64,000 nt of DNA from Acidobacteriota bacterium (GTDB lineage Bacteria > Acidobacteriota > Terriglobia > Terriglobales > Acidobacteriaceae), in NCBI GenBank assembly GCA_018268895.1, contig JAFDVP010000007.1, positions 682,001 through 746,000 on the forward strand, given 5' to 3'. Positions within the stretch are counted from its first letter, which is position 1. The number at the start of each line of letters is the position of its first letter. Both the position numbers and the translations under genes were made by a program. Below, in pieces: positions 53,811-62,060 of this stretch. The notes under the pieces were generated by a model. That model did no database searches. It was not told the DNA's origin and saw nothing but the letters and a program-made list of their open reading frames with translations.

Positions 53811-54599
53811 ATGTCAAGTATTCAGGATAACCGATGGGAATCTGGACACAGATGCCCGCGCATTTCCGTTTGCATGGCGGCTTACAATGGTGAGCGCTAT
53901 ATTCAAGTGCAACTAGCGTCAATTCTTGAACAACTCAACTCAGATGACGAGATAGTCATTGTAGACGACTGCTCTTCTGATAGAACTTGTGAGCTGATAT
54001 CCGGTATGGGAGATAATCGCATTCGGCTAATTCAGCATAAGAAGAATGCAGGTGCAAAGAAGACATTTGAAGATGCTATCCGGAATGCACTTGGTGAAAT
54101 TCTTTTCCTTAGCGACCAGGATGATATATGGCCCCCTGGCAAGGTAGACAAAGTATGCCAAGCATTTGACCGTAATAGGGATGTTCAGATTGTCGCAACC
54201 AGTTTTAAAGTTATCGACAATGACGGGGAGTTTACATACGACTCTGTCTATTCAAATTGGCCTCGTTTTCGCCCAGGATTAATCGCCAACATCTGGTCCA
54301 ATCGTGTACTCGGATCGACAATGGCTATTCGGTCTTCTGATGTCTACAAGATCCTTCCTTTTCCTGCGAAGTATTGGGTTGAACACGATGCCTGGATTAT
54401 GGCCGTCAACAGTATTACCGGAGGAAAAGTGGCATACCTTGATGAGCCACTCCTCTTTTATCGACGTCATCGGCAGAATCTCTCGACTCCACTAAGTTGG
54501 CGCCTCCGCATTAAGAAGCGGGTTCATCTTGTCGCAGCTCTTATTGTCTATTCTTTGCAGGTAAGAAAAAGAGGGTCGATGCCTCTACTCGGGGATTAG
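53811..54599 (+). CDS. Glycosyltransferase family 2
   Basis: 262 residues. SVCMAAYNGERYIQVQLASI and VIVDDCSSDRTCELI form the donor site, and FLSDQDDIWPPGKVDKV is the hallmark metal-binding block of O-antigen GT2 enzymes (SDQDDxW). EHDAWIMAVN lies near the catalytic base. It starts 27 bases after the previous GT2 and ends convergent with the Wzy-like gene, 10 bases apart. Confidence 0.87.
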   Translation: MSSIQDNRWESGHRCPRISVCMAAYNGERYIQVQLASILEQLNSDDEIVIVDDCSSDRTCELISGMGDNRIRLIQHKKNAGAKKTFEDAIRNALGEILFLSDQDDIWPPGKVDKVCQAFDRNRDVQIVATSFKVIDNDGEFTYDSVYSNWPRFRPGLIANIWSNRVLGSTMAIRSSDVYKILPFPAKYWVEHDAWIMAVNSITGGKVAYLDEPLLFYRRHRQNLSTPLSWRLRIKKRVHLVAALIVYSLQVRKRGSMPLLGD

Positions 54600-54609
54600 A
54601 GGAAACCTG

Positions 54610-55893
54610 TTAGATAGTTGCGTGCGAGCGGACTAAAAATTTACGTTCGTATACTCCTAAGGAAATCCCGCAAAATCCCAAGTAGATAATACTGGAATCG
54701 GTCAGATAGTTTCCGCCAATCCAAAAGAGGATTGCAAAAGCTGCCCAAGGATAGATCAGTATGCCAACGAGATTCTTTTTGAGAAGGCTTTGCCAAATAT
54801 AACCGTAGAGCAAGCCGTACCCGAAAAGAAACCACGGCGAATACCACCCGAGATCAGAGAAAATGTAGCCAAATGCGCCAGACCAGACAAGCGTTGGATC
54901 CAGACCGGCTCGAGACACTGCGGAAAAATCTCCACCAAACAAGTCTGCATTGTCAGGTAAGTTCATCGCATCCCGAAAAGGCAAAACCTTTGCTATCGCC
55001 TTACTTGTGGTGATGGCGGAAAACAATGTCTTTCCCGTACCGCTGTACGGGTACTGAAGCTTGCCGTTCACCACGGCAGCCAAACGGTTATAGGATGCAA
55101 TGGAATAACCGGCAAGCTGATTGCCAACGACGTCAATCCCTTCCGATCCGCGAAGCAGCGCAAAGGAACCAAAAAGGAGCGCAATCGTAAGAGGAAAAAT
55201 CGCTAAGACGCGCAATGCCGAGCCGGTACTGAGTTTTCCCAGCGATGCTCTCCGGTAGATGTACAAGACAGTCAGTCCGCAAAATACCAGCAATAAATTC
55301 GCGCGACTGAGCTTGAGGGTAGCGGACAGAAGAGAAGCGAGTATCCCCACGAGCACACCAGCCCAGAGAAGTGTTCTTTTGATACCCGATAGCTTCAACT
55401 GAGGTATACGAAAGAACGCCCACCAAAGTATTCCATTCAATATGGGAGCCATGAATACCATGGTGCCTTGGTCGTCGAGGGCATCTACGCCCTTCAACTG
55501 ACGCCCTTGCTGGGCGAGCAGTAGCAGAAGGATATTAGGGTTATTCCTTAGCAATAGATAGTTTGATATCAACGATCCGGCTATTGCCGCCACAAGTGGC
55601 AGTGCAACAAAGATCACTGGGTCCATTTTTACAGTCAATTGCTCTTCGGAGAGCGAGCGGGCTGGAAATAGACACTGCCAAATCCAGACGCCTATTAGGA
55701 ATGCTATTACGCAGAGACTGTAAAAAAGGATCGTCGGAAGATCCATGAACATAAGATCTGGCTCGTTCATGAATGCGGTATATGAGGAGGGTGGGATGAA
55801 ACAGGATATTAAAAATATAAGATAAGAGAACAGAGCAAGACCATAAGGTGAGACAAGGTGGTTGGCCCACGATTTGTTGGTGACCTCAGGCAT
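54610..55893 (-). CDS. Wzy-like O-antigen/exopolysaccharide polymerase
   Basis: 427 residues with about 11 membrane helices and one larger periplasmic loop (about 270-350, with YNRLAAVVNGKLQYPYSGTG). This is the layout of Wzy/oligosaccharide repeat polymerases, which link repeat units in the periplasm. Sequence conservation in the family is low, so the call rests on topology and context. The start at 55893 lies 15 bases after the Wzz gene; an in-frame ATG at 55974 would overlap it. Confidence 0.8.
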   Translation of the reverse strand: MPEVTNKSWANHLVSPYGLALFSYLIFLISCFIPPSSYTAFMNEPDLMFMDLPTILFYSLCVIAFLIGVWIWQCLFPARSLSEEQLTVKMDPVIFVALPLVAAIAGSLISNYLLLRNNPNILLLLLAQQGRQLKGVDALDDQGTMVFMAPILNGILWWAFFRIPQLKLSGIKRTLLWAGVLVGILASLLSATLKLSRANLLLVFCGLTVLYIYRRASLGKLSTGSALRVLAIFPLTIALLFGSFALLRGSEGIDVVGNQLAGYSIASYNRLAAVVNGKLQYPYSGTGKTLFSAITTSKAIAKVLPFRDAMNLPDNADLFGGDFSAVSRAGLDPTLVWSGAFGYIFSDLGWYSPWFLFGYGLLYGYIWQSLLKKNLVGILIYPWAAFAILFWIGGNYLTDSSIIYLGFCGISLGVYERKFLVRSHATI

Positions 55894-55907
55894 GTTTTTC
55901 GATTCGG

Positions 55908-57131
55908 CTAGTCCCTGGCGGAAAACTGTTCCCGTAGCATGCGGACCTTGCGATTCCCCTCCGGTGTGCGCCATTCAATGACATAGATATCGAAAAAGCG
56001 GGCAAAAAGAAGTGAAACAGCGAACCCAACGAGGGTCGTAAGAAAAATAATGATGAGGCGATGCGGTCCGGATTTAAGCTCAGGACGAACGGCAGGGTCG
56101 GCAACCTGAATACCCGCCCCTTCACGTGCCTCATCGAGGCGAGCGACTTCATATTGGATCGTAAGCAACTGATAGAGGTTCTCTGCAAACTTCACATCGC
56201 GATACTTGCGAAGATATTCGAGACCGGCTTCCGGAATCTTTCCCTTGGGCAGCACGACGCCCGTATCCGAGTCCTCGCTGCTTCCGGAAAGACGGCTCAG
56301 TTGATTGCGTAGCGCGGACAGTTGTTGCTGAGCCATTACGACTTCAGGGTTATTGGGAGTGGCGTATGAGAGCATGGATTGAATCTGAACTTGTTTGGTT
56401 ACAATCTGCGCTCGCAGTACGGCGGCCGCTTCAATGAGAGACCGCGCCTGGCTATCCGGCTGCACGATACCCGTTGTTTGCTCAGTGTGTTTAAAGGCCT
56501 GTTCTGCATTCTCCAACTGGCCCTTCGCATCCCCTAGCTGTTGCTCGAAGAACTGCCGACGCTGCGATGCTTCCGTAATTGCAAGATTTGCAGACTGCTT
56601 GCGAAACTCATCGATGTAGCCGTTGGCCATCTCGGCAGCAAAACCAGGATCACGATCGCTTACAGTGATACGGAGTAAGCCATCTTTGACTCCCAGGTTG
56701 ACGCTGCTTCGCTGCTCGAACTTCCTGACAGCTTCAGTGACATAACGCACATGGTACCGGTCCGTCAGGTGAAAACGATTGACGATTGCCGCTTCGAGCG
56801 AATTTGTACGGAAGAGAGAGGCATAGGTTTCGCCTGGATTCCGAATGCCAAGGCCGCTTCCTGCGAGTGATGCCAGGGCAGCAGACCCGCCTGCCTGACT
56901 AAGCAGCGCCGAGCTTAGAGATGAACTTTGAGCCGGAGGAAGCACAATGATCTCTGCGGTATATTCGTTCGGCGTTAGGAGGCATACCACAATTGCCAGT
57001 ACCGCGAAGGCCCCGGTTACACCCAAAATCAAACGCCAGCGCCTGGCGAGAAACAGGAAAAAACGATAAGTCGATCCCTCCTGCGGTGTAATTGTGTCCA
57101 TCGCTGAATCGCCTGCTTCGATCCGAGCCAT
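55908..57131 (-). CDS. Chain-length determinant protein (Wzz type, no kinase domain)
   Basis: 407 residues. Two membrane helices (RLILGVTGAFAVLAIVVCLL near 33-52, IIIFLTTLVGFAVSLLFARF near 365-385) flank a periplasmic part with long coiled-coil helices (ASQRRQFFEQQLGDAKGQLE). The Wzz/GumC pattern is clear. It controls polymer length with Wzy. The C-terminus stops soon after helix 2, so there is no BY-kinase domain as in Wzc. GGGAG nine bases before the ATG supports the start. Confidence 0.9.
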   Translation of the reverse strand: MARIEAGDSAMDTITPQEGSTYRFFLFLARRWRLILGVTGAFAVLAIVVCLLTPNEYTAEIIVLPPAQSSSLSSALLSQAGGSAALASLAGSGLGIRNPGETYASLFRTNSLEAAIVNRFHLTDRYHVRYVTEAVRKFEQRSSVNLGVKDGLLRITVSDRDPGFAAEMANGYIDEFRKQSANLAITEASQRRQFFEQQLGDAKGQLENAEQAFKHTEQTTGIVQPDSQARSLIEAAAVLRAQIVTKQVQIQSMLSYATPNNPEVVMAQQQLSALRNQLSRLSGSSEDSDTGVVLPKGKIPEAGLEYLRKYRDVKFAENLYQLLTIQYEVARLDEAREGAGIQVADPAVRPELKSGPHRLIIIFLTTLVGFAVSLLFARFFDIYVIEWRTPEGNRKVRMLREQFSARD

Positions 57132-57523
57132 CTAAACGTACTCCCTTGGAGAAGTAAAGCAGCGAATGCTTCGGACCATGCCAACTCCAATATGGTTATC
57201 TGTGCGAGCCGCGCACGTCAGTCTACTATCTGGTTCTAATGCGATGAACGATCCCTGCGAAGATACAGGTAAATCGGCACAAACCGTGTGCGAACTGCAC
57301 TGATTATAAAGCTCTCAAGAGGTTGGCATTGCAGCCAATCTAGTGGGAACTTCGATCGTAACGGGTGATCTCTTGACAGATGTCCAATGCTGGGGTCCGT
57401 GAGTCTCTCTTTGTCGGGTCGACGATTGCTTGTGAGCAGACGGGGCGAAGTATGCACGGCAATTTTTGCAACCTTCAAATGCCTCGTTTTCTCGTTGCCC
57501 TGCGGTGCAAACGATCTGGAGGG
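57132..57523. other. 392-base spacer upstream of wzz
   Basis: On the minus strand a TATAAT box occurs at 57303-57308, about 170 bases before the Wzz start, but no good -35 is at the right distance. A hairpin ggttggc-attgca-gccaatc lies about 15 bases further upstream. The left-over small frames look random. Confidence 0.45.
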
Positions 57524-60157
57524 CTACTTTGCAGAAAAGCCCTCGCGAAGGCTAAGCTCTGGATTCCATGTGATTTGCAGCCAGCCGCTGGTATTGTTCT
57601 GCGATCCCGGTTTGTAGGAAGGGATGAGGAAGCGCTCGTATTGCGTGAAGACCTGCGCGGTCCAGTGGCGATTGATGGCGAACGAACCATTCAGGAATCC
57701 GTCTGTGATGGTGCCGCCCTGCGGCAGATAGCCGTTAGCGATCTTGTTCTGGCGGTAACCCAACTCAACCCTCGTCCGGGACGAGAACCAGTAACCGGTG
57801 CGTCCTTCAATGGCGCGGCCGTCACGGCCCACGGCATTGCCCAGCAGAAATCCCTTGTTGGTATTGCTGTCGAGATACTGGTTATTGATGAAGAAGTGTA
57901 TCCCGCCGAAATCGCGCACAAGGCCCTGGCTGCTGGCGGCCTCCACGCGAAGATCCATATGGGGGAGCCATGGGAGCCGGGCGAAGTAGATCCCCGGGCT
58001 CCAGGCGGCGCGCCGTGGTGCGGCCATCGGGTTGGGATCGTCATCGGAGTAGGCATCAGCATAGAGTGTGACAAACTTGCCGAAGTAGGGCAGCCTGTAG
58101 CGGAAGTCGAAGTTGCTCTTCCTGTCACCCGGATCGCCGCGGTCTCCATAACCGGCGCTTCCACCACCGCCGCCAATTCCTCCGCCGGTGGAGTTGAAGC
58201 TGAAGATGTTGTCCTTGAAGGTGTGAAGCGTCATTGGGTGTCCAACACCCAGGAAGACGGACCATCTTGTGAAGCCCAGCTCAAGGTTGTCGCCGAAGTT
58301 GAGAGATATCTTCTGGCCGTTGAACCAGGGGCGGGCAGGGTATGAGTGCCCGGAGAGCTTGCCGAGGACGACATCGAACCGGTATGTGCCCCACGAGGGC
58401 ACCAGAGGAAACGGGTGTGGGCGGGTGGAGACAAAGCGGAAGTTGTATGTCGGCTCGGCGTTACTCGAGAATGCCCAGGGGCCCATTGTGGTCGGCCCCC
58501 AATAGATCTGTTGTTTGCCGAAGGACAACGCGTTCCCAGCGAAGGACACTCCAGCGTATAGCTCAAGCGGCCGCTGGCGCGTAAAGGCCGCGCTGCCGGG
58601 AACGGGTTCGATATGCGGATCGCCAGGCTGAATGAAATCGATCGTGTTGATTAATTGATTTCTTTCCGGCGTCTCATTGGGTCGGCCGGGGCCATGCTGC
58701 ATCTCTTCGCGGGCGTAAAAGAAGAGCCGCCCATAGTGAGCGCGCGTTGAAAAGCCTGCGATGGCGCTGGAGCCGCGGCCCAGTGGGCGACCGTAGTCGT
58801 TCCACCATGTCTGGCCAAAGTGGAAGCTGTCATACAGCGCGGGGCCTGCGATGGTTCCATAGCGCGCGTAGACGGATTCGAGAGCAAGCTCCTGATAGCT
58901 CGTCGACTCCTCGGAAAGCTCGCGGTCGAGATCGGCCATCAGGCGTTTGGCCTCGTTGACCAGGCCGGGATTCGAGATGCTGAGCCGGTCGGCGAGTTCC
59001 TCGGCCTGTTCAAGCTGACGCTTGCACTCCTGCCGTGTCCAGGGGCGAATCGAGACGTTCTGAGTTGAAATGAGGCCGAGGTTGGCGAGGCGCTCGAGTG
59101 CGGGATAGATCCAACTGTCCATGGGCACATTGGTTGAGCCGATGGCATCGGGGTCGCCGTCGTAGCGAACCAGGGTACGTTTCGCAGCTGGCGCGGAGGG
59201 AAGCGCAAACTGCGGCGGTGGCGGCGGTGTGGGAAGCTGCGGCCCGGCTCCGTTGGAGGTGTTACGGGCGACATAGTTGTCCGGCAACGGTGGCGAATCG
59301 TATGGGTTCAGCGTGTAGCTGTGGTGGGCCTTGTACACATAGCGCCCAATCATCCAGCCTGCGACGCTACCGACCAGGACGTCGGAGGGAAAGTGTTGTT
59401 CCGCCAGCACGCGGCTGACGCTGACGCTGCTCGCGAGGCCATAGACCGCTGTGCGCGTGAGCCATCCGGGATATTCCGAGGCGACAACTGCGGCGGCAGA
59501 CCACGCCAGCACGGCATGGTTCGAGGGGAAGGATGAATCCGTCGCGCCGGAGCTGAAGAAGTTTCCAGCAGCATTATTAACCAATGGACGGTCGCGCCGA
59601 AAGACGGCTTTCAACGCAGTGTTGACCGCATAGCTGTTGATGAGCGCTTCGCCGGCAAGCAGTCCAGTCTCATGGGCCTGGGGAGCATAGTTGACGAGGC
59701 TCCAGAGATAGCCCGAAGCGGGAATTGCGACAATCCCGGCAAGCGCGCCATTGGAGAGCGTATTGGCTTTGTTCTGTCCGTCCGGGGTGATCTGGATCGC
59801 CTTCGTCATGGAGTGCTGGTCGCTTCCGACCAGCATTCCCGTCGCGACTCCGAAGGGCACGAGCCACATTGCATCCTTTGGCCTGAGACGCGCCGGACTC
59901 GTCCAGATGACCTCCTGATCGCGCAGCAGGCGCTTGGGCATTCCTACCAGGTTGATGTCTTCGGTATGAGAGCTCCGGCTGGTCATGGAGGCGGCCAGCG
60001 CGAGCGGACCGGGCGCAGCATTCTGCGGCACGGGGGCGTCAGGAAGCGAGCTGGAGGAGGAACTGGAACTCTGCGCAAGAGTGTTTTGCTGAAAAGACAG
60101 AGCAACGATAGCCCCAAGGAGAAGCGGGAGAAGAGGCCTTTTCAGAATTAAGTCCAT
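57524..60157 (-). CDS. PAP2 phosphatase fused to a Wzi-like capsule assembly domain
   Basis: 877 residues. Signal peptide (LLLGAIVALSFQQNTLAQ), a poly-Ser run, then a PAP2/acid phosphatase domain (about 95-280) with all three motifs: K183-x6-R190-P191, P211-S212-N213-H214 (Asn in place of the usual Gly), and S248-R249...H255...D259. A Pro-rich linker (PTPPPPPQFALP) leads to a Wzi/capsule-assembly barrel (about 335-877; LERLANLGLI, ALESVYARYG, GRLFFYAREEMQ, FGKQQIYWGP). The Wzi part should bind polymer at the surface; the PAP2 part could dephosphorylate undecaprenyl pyrophosphate. It heads the wzz-wzy strand. Confidence 0.9.
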   Translation of the reverse strand: MDLILKRPLLPLLLGAIVALSFQQNTLAQSSSSSSSSLPDAPVPQNAAPGPLALAASMTSRSSHTEDINLVGMPKRLLRDQEVIWTSPARLRPKDAMWLVPFGVATGMLVGSDQHSMTKAIQITPDGQNKANTLSNGALAGIVAIPASGYLWSLVNYAPQAHETGLLAGEALINSYAVNTALKAVFRRDRPLVNNAAGNFFSSGATDSSFPSNHAVLAWSAAAVVASEYPGWLTRTAVYGLASSVSVSRVLAEQHFPSDVLVGSVAGWMIGRYVYKAHHSYTLNPYDSPPLPDNYVARNTSNGAGPQLPTPPPPPQFALPSAPAAKRTLVRYDGDPDAIGSTNVPMDSWIYPALERLANLGLISTQNVSIRPWTRQECKRQLEQAEELADRLSISNPGLVNEAKRLMADLDRELSEESTSYQELALESVYARYGTIAGPALYDSFHFGQTWWNDYGRPLGRGSSAIAGFSTRAHYGRLFFYAREEMQHGPGRPNETPERNQLINTIDFIQPGDPHIEPVPGSAAFTRQRPLELYAGVSFAGNALSFGKQQIYWGPTTMGPWAFSSNAEPTYNFRFVSTRPHPFPLVPSWGTYRFDVVLGKLSGHSYPARPWFNGQKISLNFGDNLELGFTRWSVFLGVGHPMTLHTFKDNIFSFNSTGGGIGGGGGSAGYGDRGDPGDRKSNFDFRYRLPYFGKFVTLYADAYSDDDPNPMAAPRRAAWSPGIYFARLPWLPHMDLRVEAASSQGLVRDFGGIHFFINNQYLDSNTNKGFLLGNAVGRDGRAIEGRTGYWFSSRTRVELGYRQNKIANGYLPQGGTITDGFLNGSFAINRHWTAQVFTQYERFLIPSYKPGSQNNTSGWLQITWNPELSLREGFSAK

Positions 60158-60293
60158 AGGGGAGATATCTGGAGGTCAAGTATCCGGCAAACCCCGCTTC
60201 ATCGAGATTAACACAGCGGCACAGGGGAATCAGATGCCCGGAGCCTCTCTAAACAACCCTTCCCAGAGTCAGAAAATAGCGATATCCGTCAGG

Positions 60294-60323
60294 TTGACAG
60301 GAGGCCCTTCATTTTTGTATTTA
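60294..60323 (+). promoter_or_regulatory. Sigma-70 promoter of the ArsR-type gene
   Basis: Perfect TTGACA (60294-60299) and TATTTA (60318-60323) with 18-base spacing, giving a start near 60330, about 28 bases before the ATG. Confidence 0.6.
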
Positions 60324-60331
60324 ACCTATGT

Positions 60332-60341
60332 GTTAATTAAC
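60332..60341. promoter_or_regulatory. Candidate ArsR operator
   Basis: gttaattaac is a perfect palindrome immediately downstream of the predicted transcription start; a bound repressor would block the promoter. Confidence 0.45.
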
Positions 60342-60357
60342 GTATAAGGCAAGTTAC

Positions 60358-60711
60358 ATGAATTCACTGGACATCACATTTGCCGCGCTAGCCGATCCAA
60401 CGCGCCGGGCGATCCTTGCGAAGCTGGCCCAGGGCGAAAGCACGGTGACGGACCTGGCCAGGCCGTTCGCCATGAGCCTGCCTGCGATCTCACGGCATAT
60501 CAAGGTGCTGGAACATGCCGGGTTGATCTCCCAGAGTCGCCAGGCGCAGTGGCGGCCCTGCCGTATTGAGCCGAAGGCGCTGAAGGAGGTTGCGCAATGG
60601 ATGGAGGACTACCGCCGGTTCTGGAGCGAGAGCCTCGACCGGATGGAGGCCTACGTCGAGCGACTACAGGCTCAGGACAAGCCGCGAAAGAAGAAGAAAA
60701 CGCGCCGGTAA
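60358..60711 (+). CDS. ArsR-family transcriptional regulator
   Basis: 117 residues, a winged helix of the ArsR/SmtB superfamily: FAALADPTRRAILAKLAQGE, then TDLARPFAMSLPAISRHIKV as the helix-turn-helix and AGLISQSRQAQWRPCRIEP as the wing. It has no Cys-rich metal site, so it belongs to the group that controls a downstream AHSA1 gene. AAGG lies before the ATG. The AHSA1 gene follows after about 50 bases. Confidence 0.92.
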   Translation: MNSLDITFAALADPTRRAILAKLAQGESTVTDLARPFAMSLPAISRHIKVLEHAGLISQSRQAQWRPCRIEPKALKEVAQWMEDYRRFWSESLDRMEAYVERLQAQDKPRKKKKTRR

Positions 60712-60763
60712 ACCGAATCCGGCGATGGAGCAACGAAGATTCAACAGCCAGGAGGGAGAGAGA

Positions 60764-61228
60764 ATGACAGAGCAGAGAGTCATGACCACAATCGACAGGG
60801 AGATCGCGGAGACGAGGATCGTCAATGCCTCACGCGAGCTGCTGTGGAAGGTCTGGACGGAGCCGGCGCACGTCACGCAATGGTGGGGGCCAAACGGGTT
60901 TACGAACACTACGGAGAAGATGGACGTGCGGCCAGACGGTGAGTGGGTCCATGTGATGCACGGGCCCGATGGCCGCAACTATCCGAACAGCGTCGTCTAT
61001 CGTGAGGTGGTCGAGCCGGAGAGGCTGGTGTACGACCACATCTCGACGCCGCACCATCGGACGACGGTGACCTTTGAAGATATCGGCGGCGGAAGGACGA
61101 AGCTGACGGTGACGATGATCTTCGACACGACAGAGTCGAAGCGCTGGACAGAGGAGACGTTCCAGGCCGAGATTGGACTGAAGCAGCATCTCGGACGTCT
61201 GCAGGAGTATCTGTCGAGGGTGAAGTGA
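60764..61228 (+). CDS. SRPBCC/AHSA1-domain protein
   Basis: 154 residues, a START-like helix-grip fold. RIVNASRELLWKVWTEPAHV, QWWGPNGFTN, GEWVHVMHGPDGRNYPN and the C-terminal helix (GLKQHLGRLQEYL) are typical. The domain holds a hydrophobic ligand; stand-alone members paired with ArsR regulators have no known ligand. GGAGGGAG before the ATG at 60764 sets the start. The open frame upstream reads through the ArsR gene in another phase. Confidence 0.9.
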   Translation: MTEQRVMTTIDREIAETRIVNASRELLWKVWTEPAHVTQWWGPNGFTNTTEKMDVRPDGEWVHVMHGPDGRNYPNSVVYREVVEPERLVYDHISTPHHRTTVTFEDIGGGRTKLTVTMIFDTTESKRWTEETFQAEIGLKQHLGRLQEYLSRVK

Positions 61229-61240
61229 GCCGTTGCGCGC

Positions 61241-61275
61241 AAAAACTTTAGGGCCCTCGATATGGAGGGCCCTAA
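61241..61275 (-). terminator. Strong hairpin terminator between convergent genes
   Basis: ttagggccctc (61248-61258) and gagggccctaa (61265-61275) are perfect 11-base arms with loop gatatg. On the minus strand agttttt follows, so it mainly serves the 64-residue gene; it can also stop reading from the AHSA1 side. Confidence 0.8.
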
Positions 61276-61314
61276 GTTCGTAAATAGTGTGAGTAAACTC
61301 AAGCGATCGCAGGC

Positions 61315-61509
61315 TTAGCCCTGGGACTCGCCCTCGGTCTTCTTCCCGAGAAGGTTTTCGAGGGCACCCTTGACGACGCCGGTTCCTTCAAAGCCCGCGA
61401 CGGCGGCGGCGCCTTCTTCGAGGATGTTTGCGTTGGGGTTGATCTTCTTTGCGCCTTCAACGGCGACTACGGCACCTACGATTTTTTCGGCTTCGTCCAT
61501 TAGACCCAT
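61315..61509 (-). CDS. Small uncharacterised protein
   Basis: 64 residues, Ala/Gly-rich and amphipathic (MDEAEKIVGAVVAVEGAKKI, then EEGAAAVAGFEGTGVVKGAL). There is no signal peptide. An excellent ribosome site (AAGGAG, seven bases before the ATG) and its own terminator show that it is a real gene. It faces away from the small secreted protein gene at 61649. No family is recognised; it may be a small stress protein by size and context only. Confidence 0.65.
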   Translation of the reverse strand: MGLMDEAEKIVGAVVAVEGAKKINPNANILEEGAAAVAGFEGTGVVKGALENLLGKKTEGESQG

Positions 61510-61648
61510 ATCAAGATCTCCTTACAAATTTAGGATGCGCACTCTGTTTGAAGGGTGACATCGCTAAAGACATGCCGGTGAACAAAAAGTTGCGCACAAC
61601 CGAGCGACTGAATGTGTGTTCATTGAGTGTGTAACGAGGAGGGTTGTT

Positions 61649-61990
61649 ATGAAAGCCGCTCAGATGAAGTCGATGATGACAAAGGCGATGATGGCGGGTT
61701 TGGTGGCCGGTACGGTGATGTTTGCCGGGGCAAAGCAGTCTGAGGCACAGCAGTTCAGGATTGGTGTTCAGATTGGGCAGCCGGTGGTTTATCCAGGCTA
61801 CTATGCGCCACGTGGTTACTACGACCGAGACTACTATGAGCGATTTCGTTGCGAGCGCGAGCGTCGTGAGGCGTACGAGCGCCAACTGGCCTGGGAGCGT
61901 CAGCAGGCATGGATGCGCCATGAGCAGCATGAGCGGTGGGAGCACGAACGCCATGATGGCTGGGGCGATCGCGGCTGGGATCGCCGGTAA
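61649..61990 (+). CDS. Small secreted Arg/Tyr/His-rich protein
   Basis: 113 residues. A signal peptide (MMAGLVAGTVMFAGA; cleavage probably near SEA-QQF) precedes a short mature part with YPGYYAPRGYYDRDYYERF and then repeated Glu/Arg/His/Trp-rich stretches ending GWGDRGWDRR. Such low-complexity, strongly charged proteins occur in the acidobacterial envelope; role unknown. GAGGAGG six bases before the ATG sets the start; the upstream frame lacks a signal. Confidence 0.7.
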   Translation: MKAAQMKSMMTKAMMAGLVAGTVMFAGAKQSEAQQFRIGVQIGQPVVYPGYYAPRGYYDRDYYERFRCERERREAYERQLAWERQQAWMRHEQHERWEHERHDGWGDRGWDRR

Positions 61991-62060
61991 CCACTAATAT
62001 GAGTTTTTAGAGGTTGAGAGGGGCCGGTTGCGGAGTTCGCCCGCGCCGGCCCTGCTTGTC

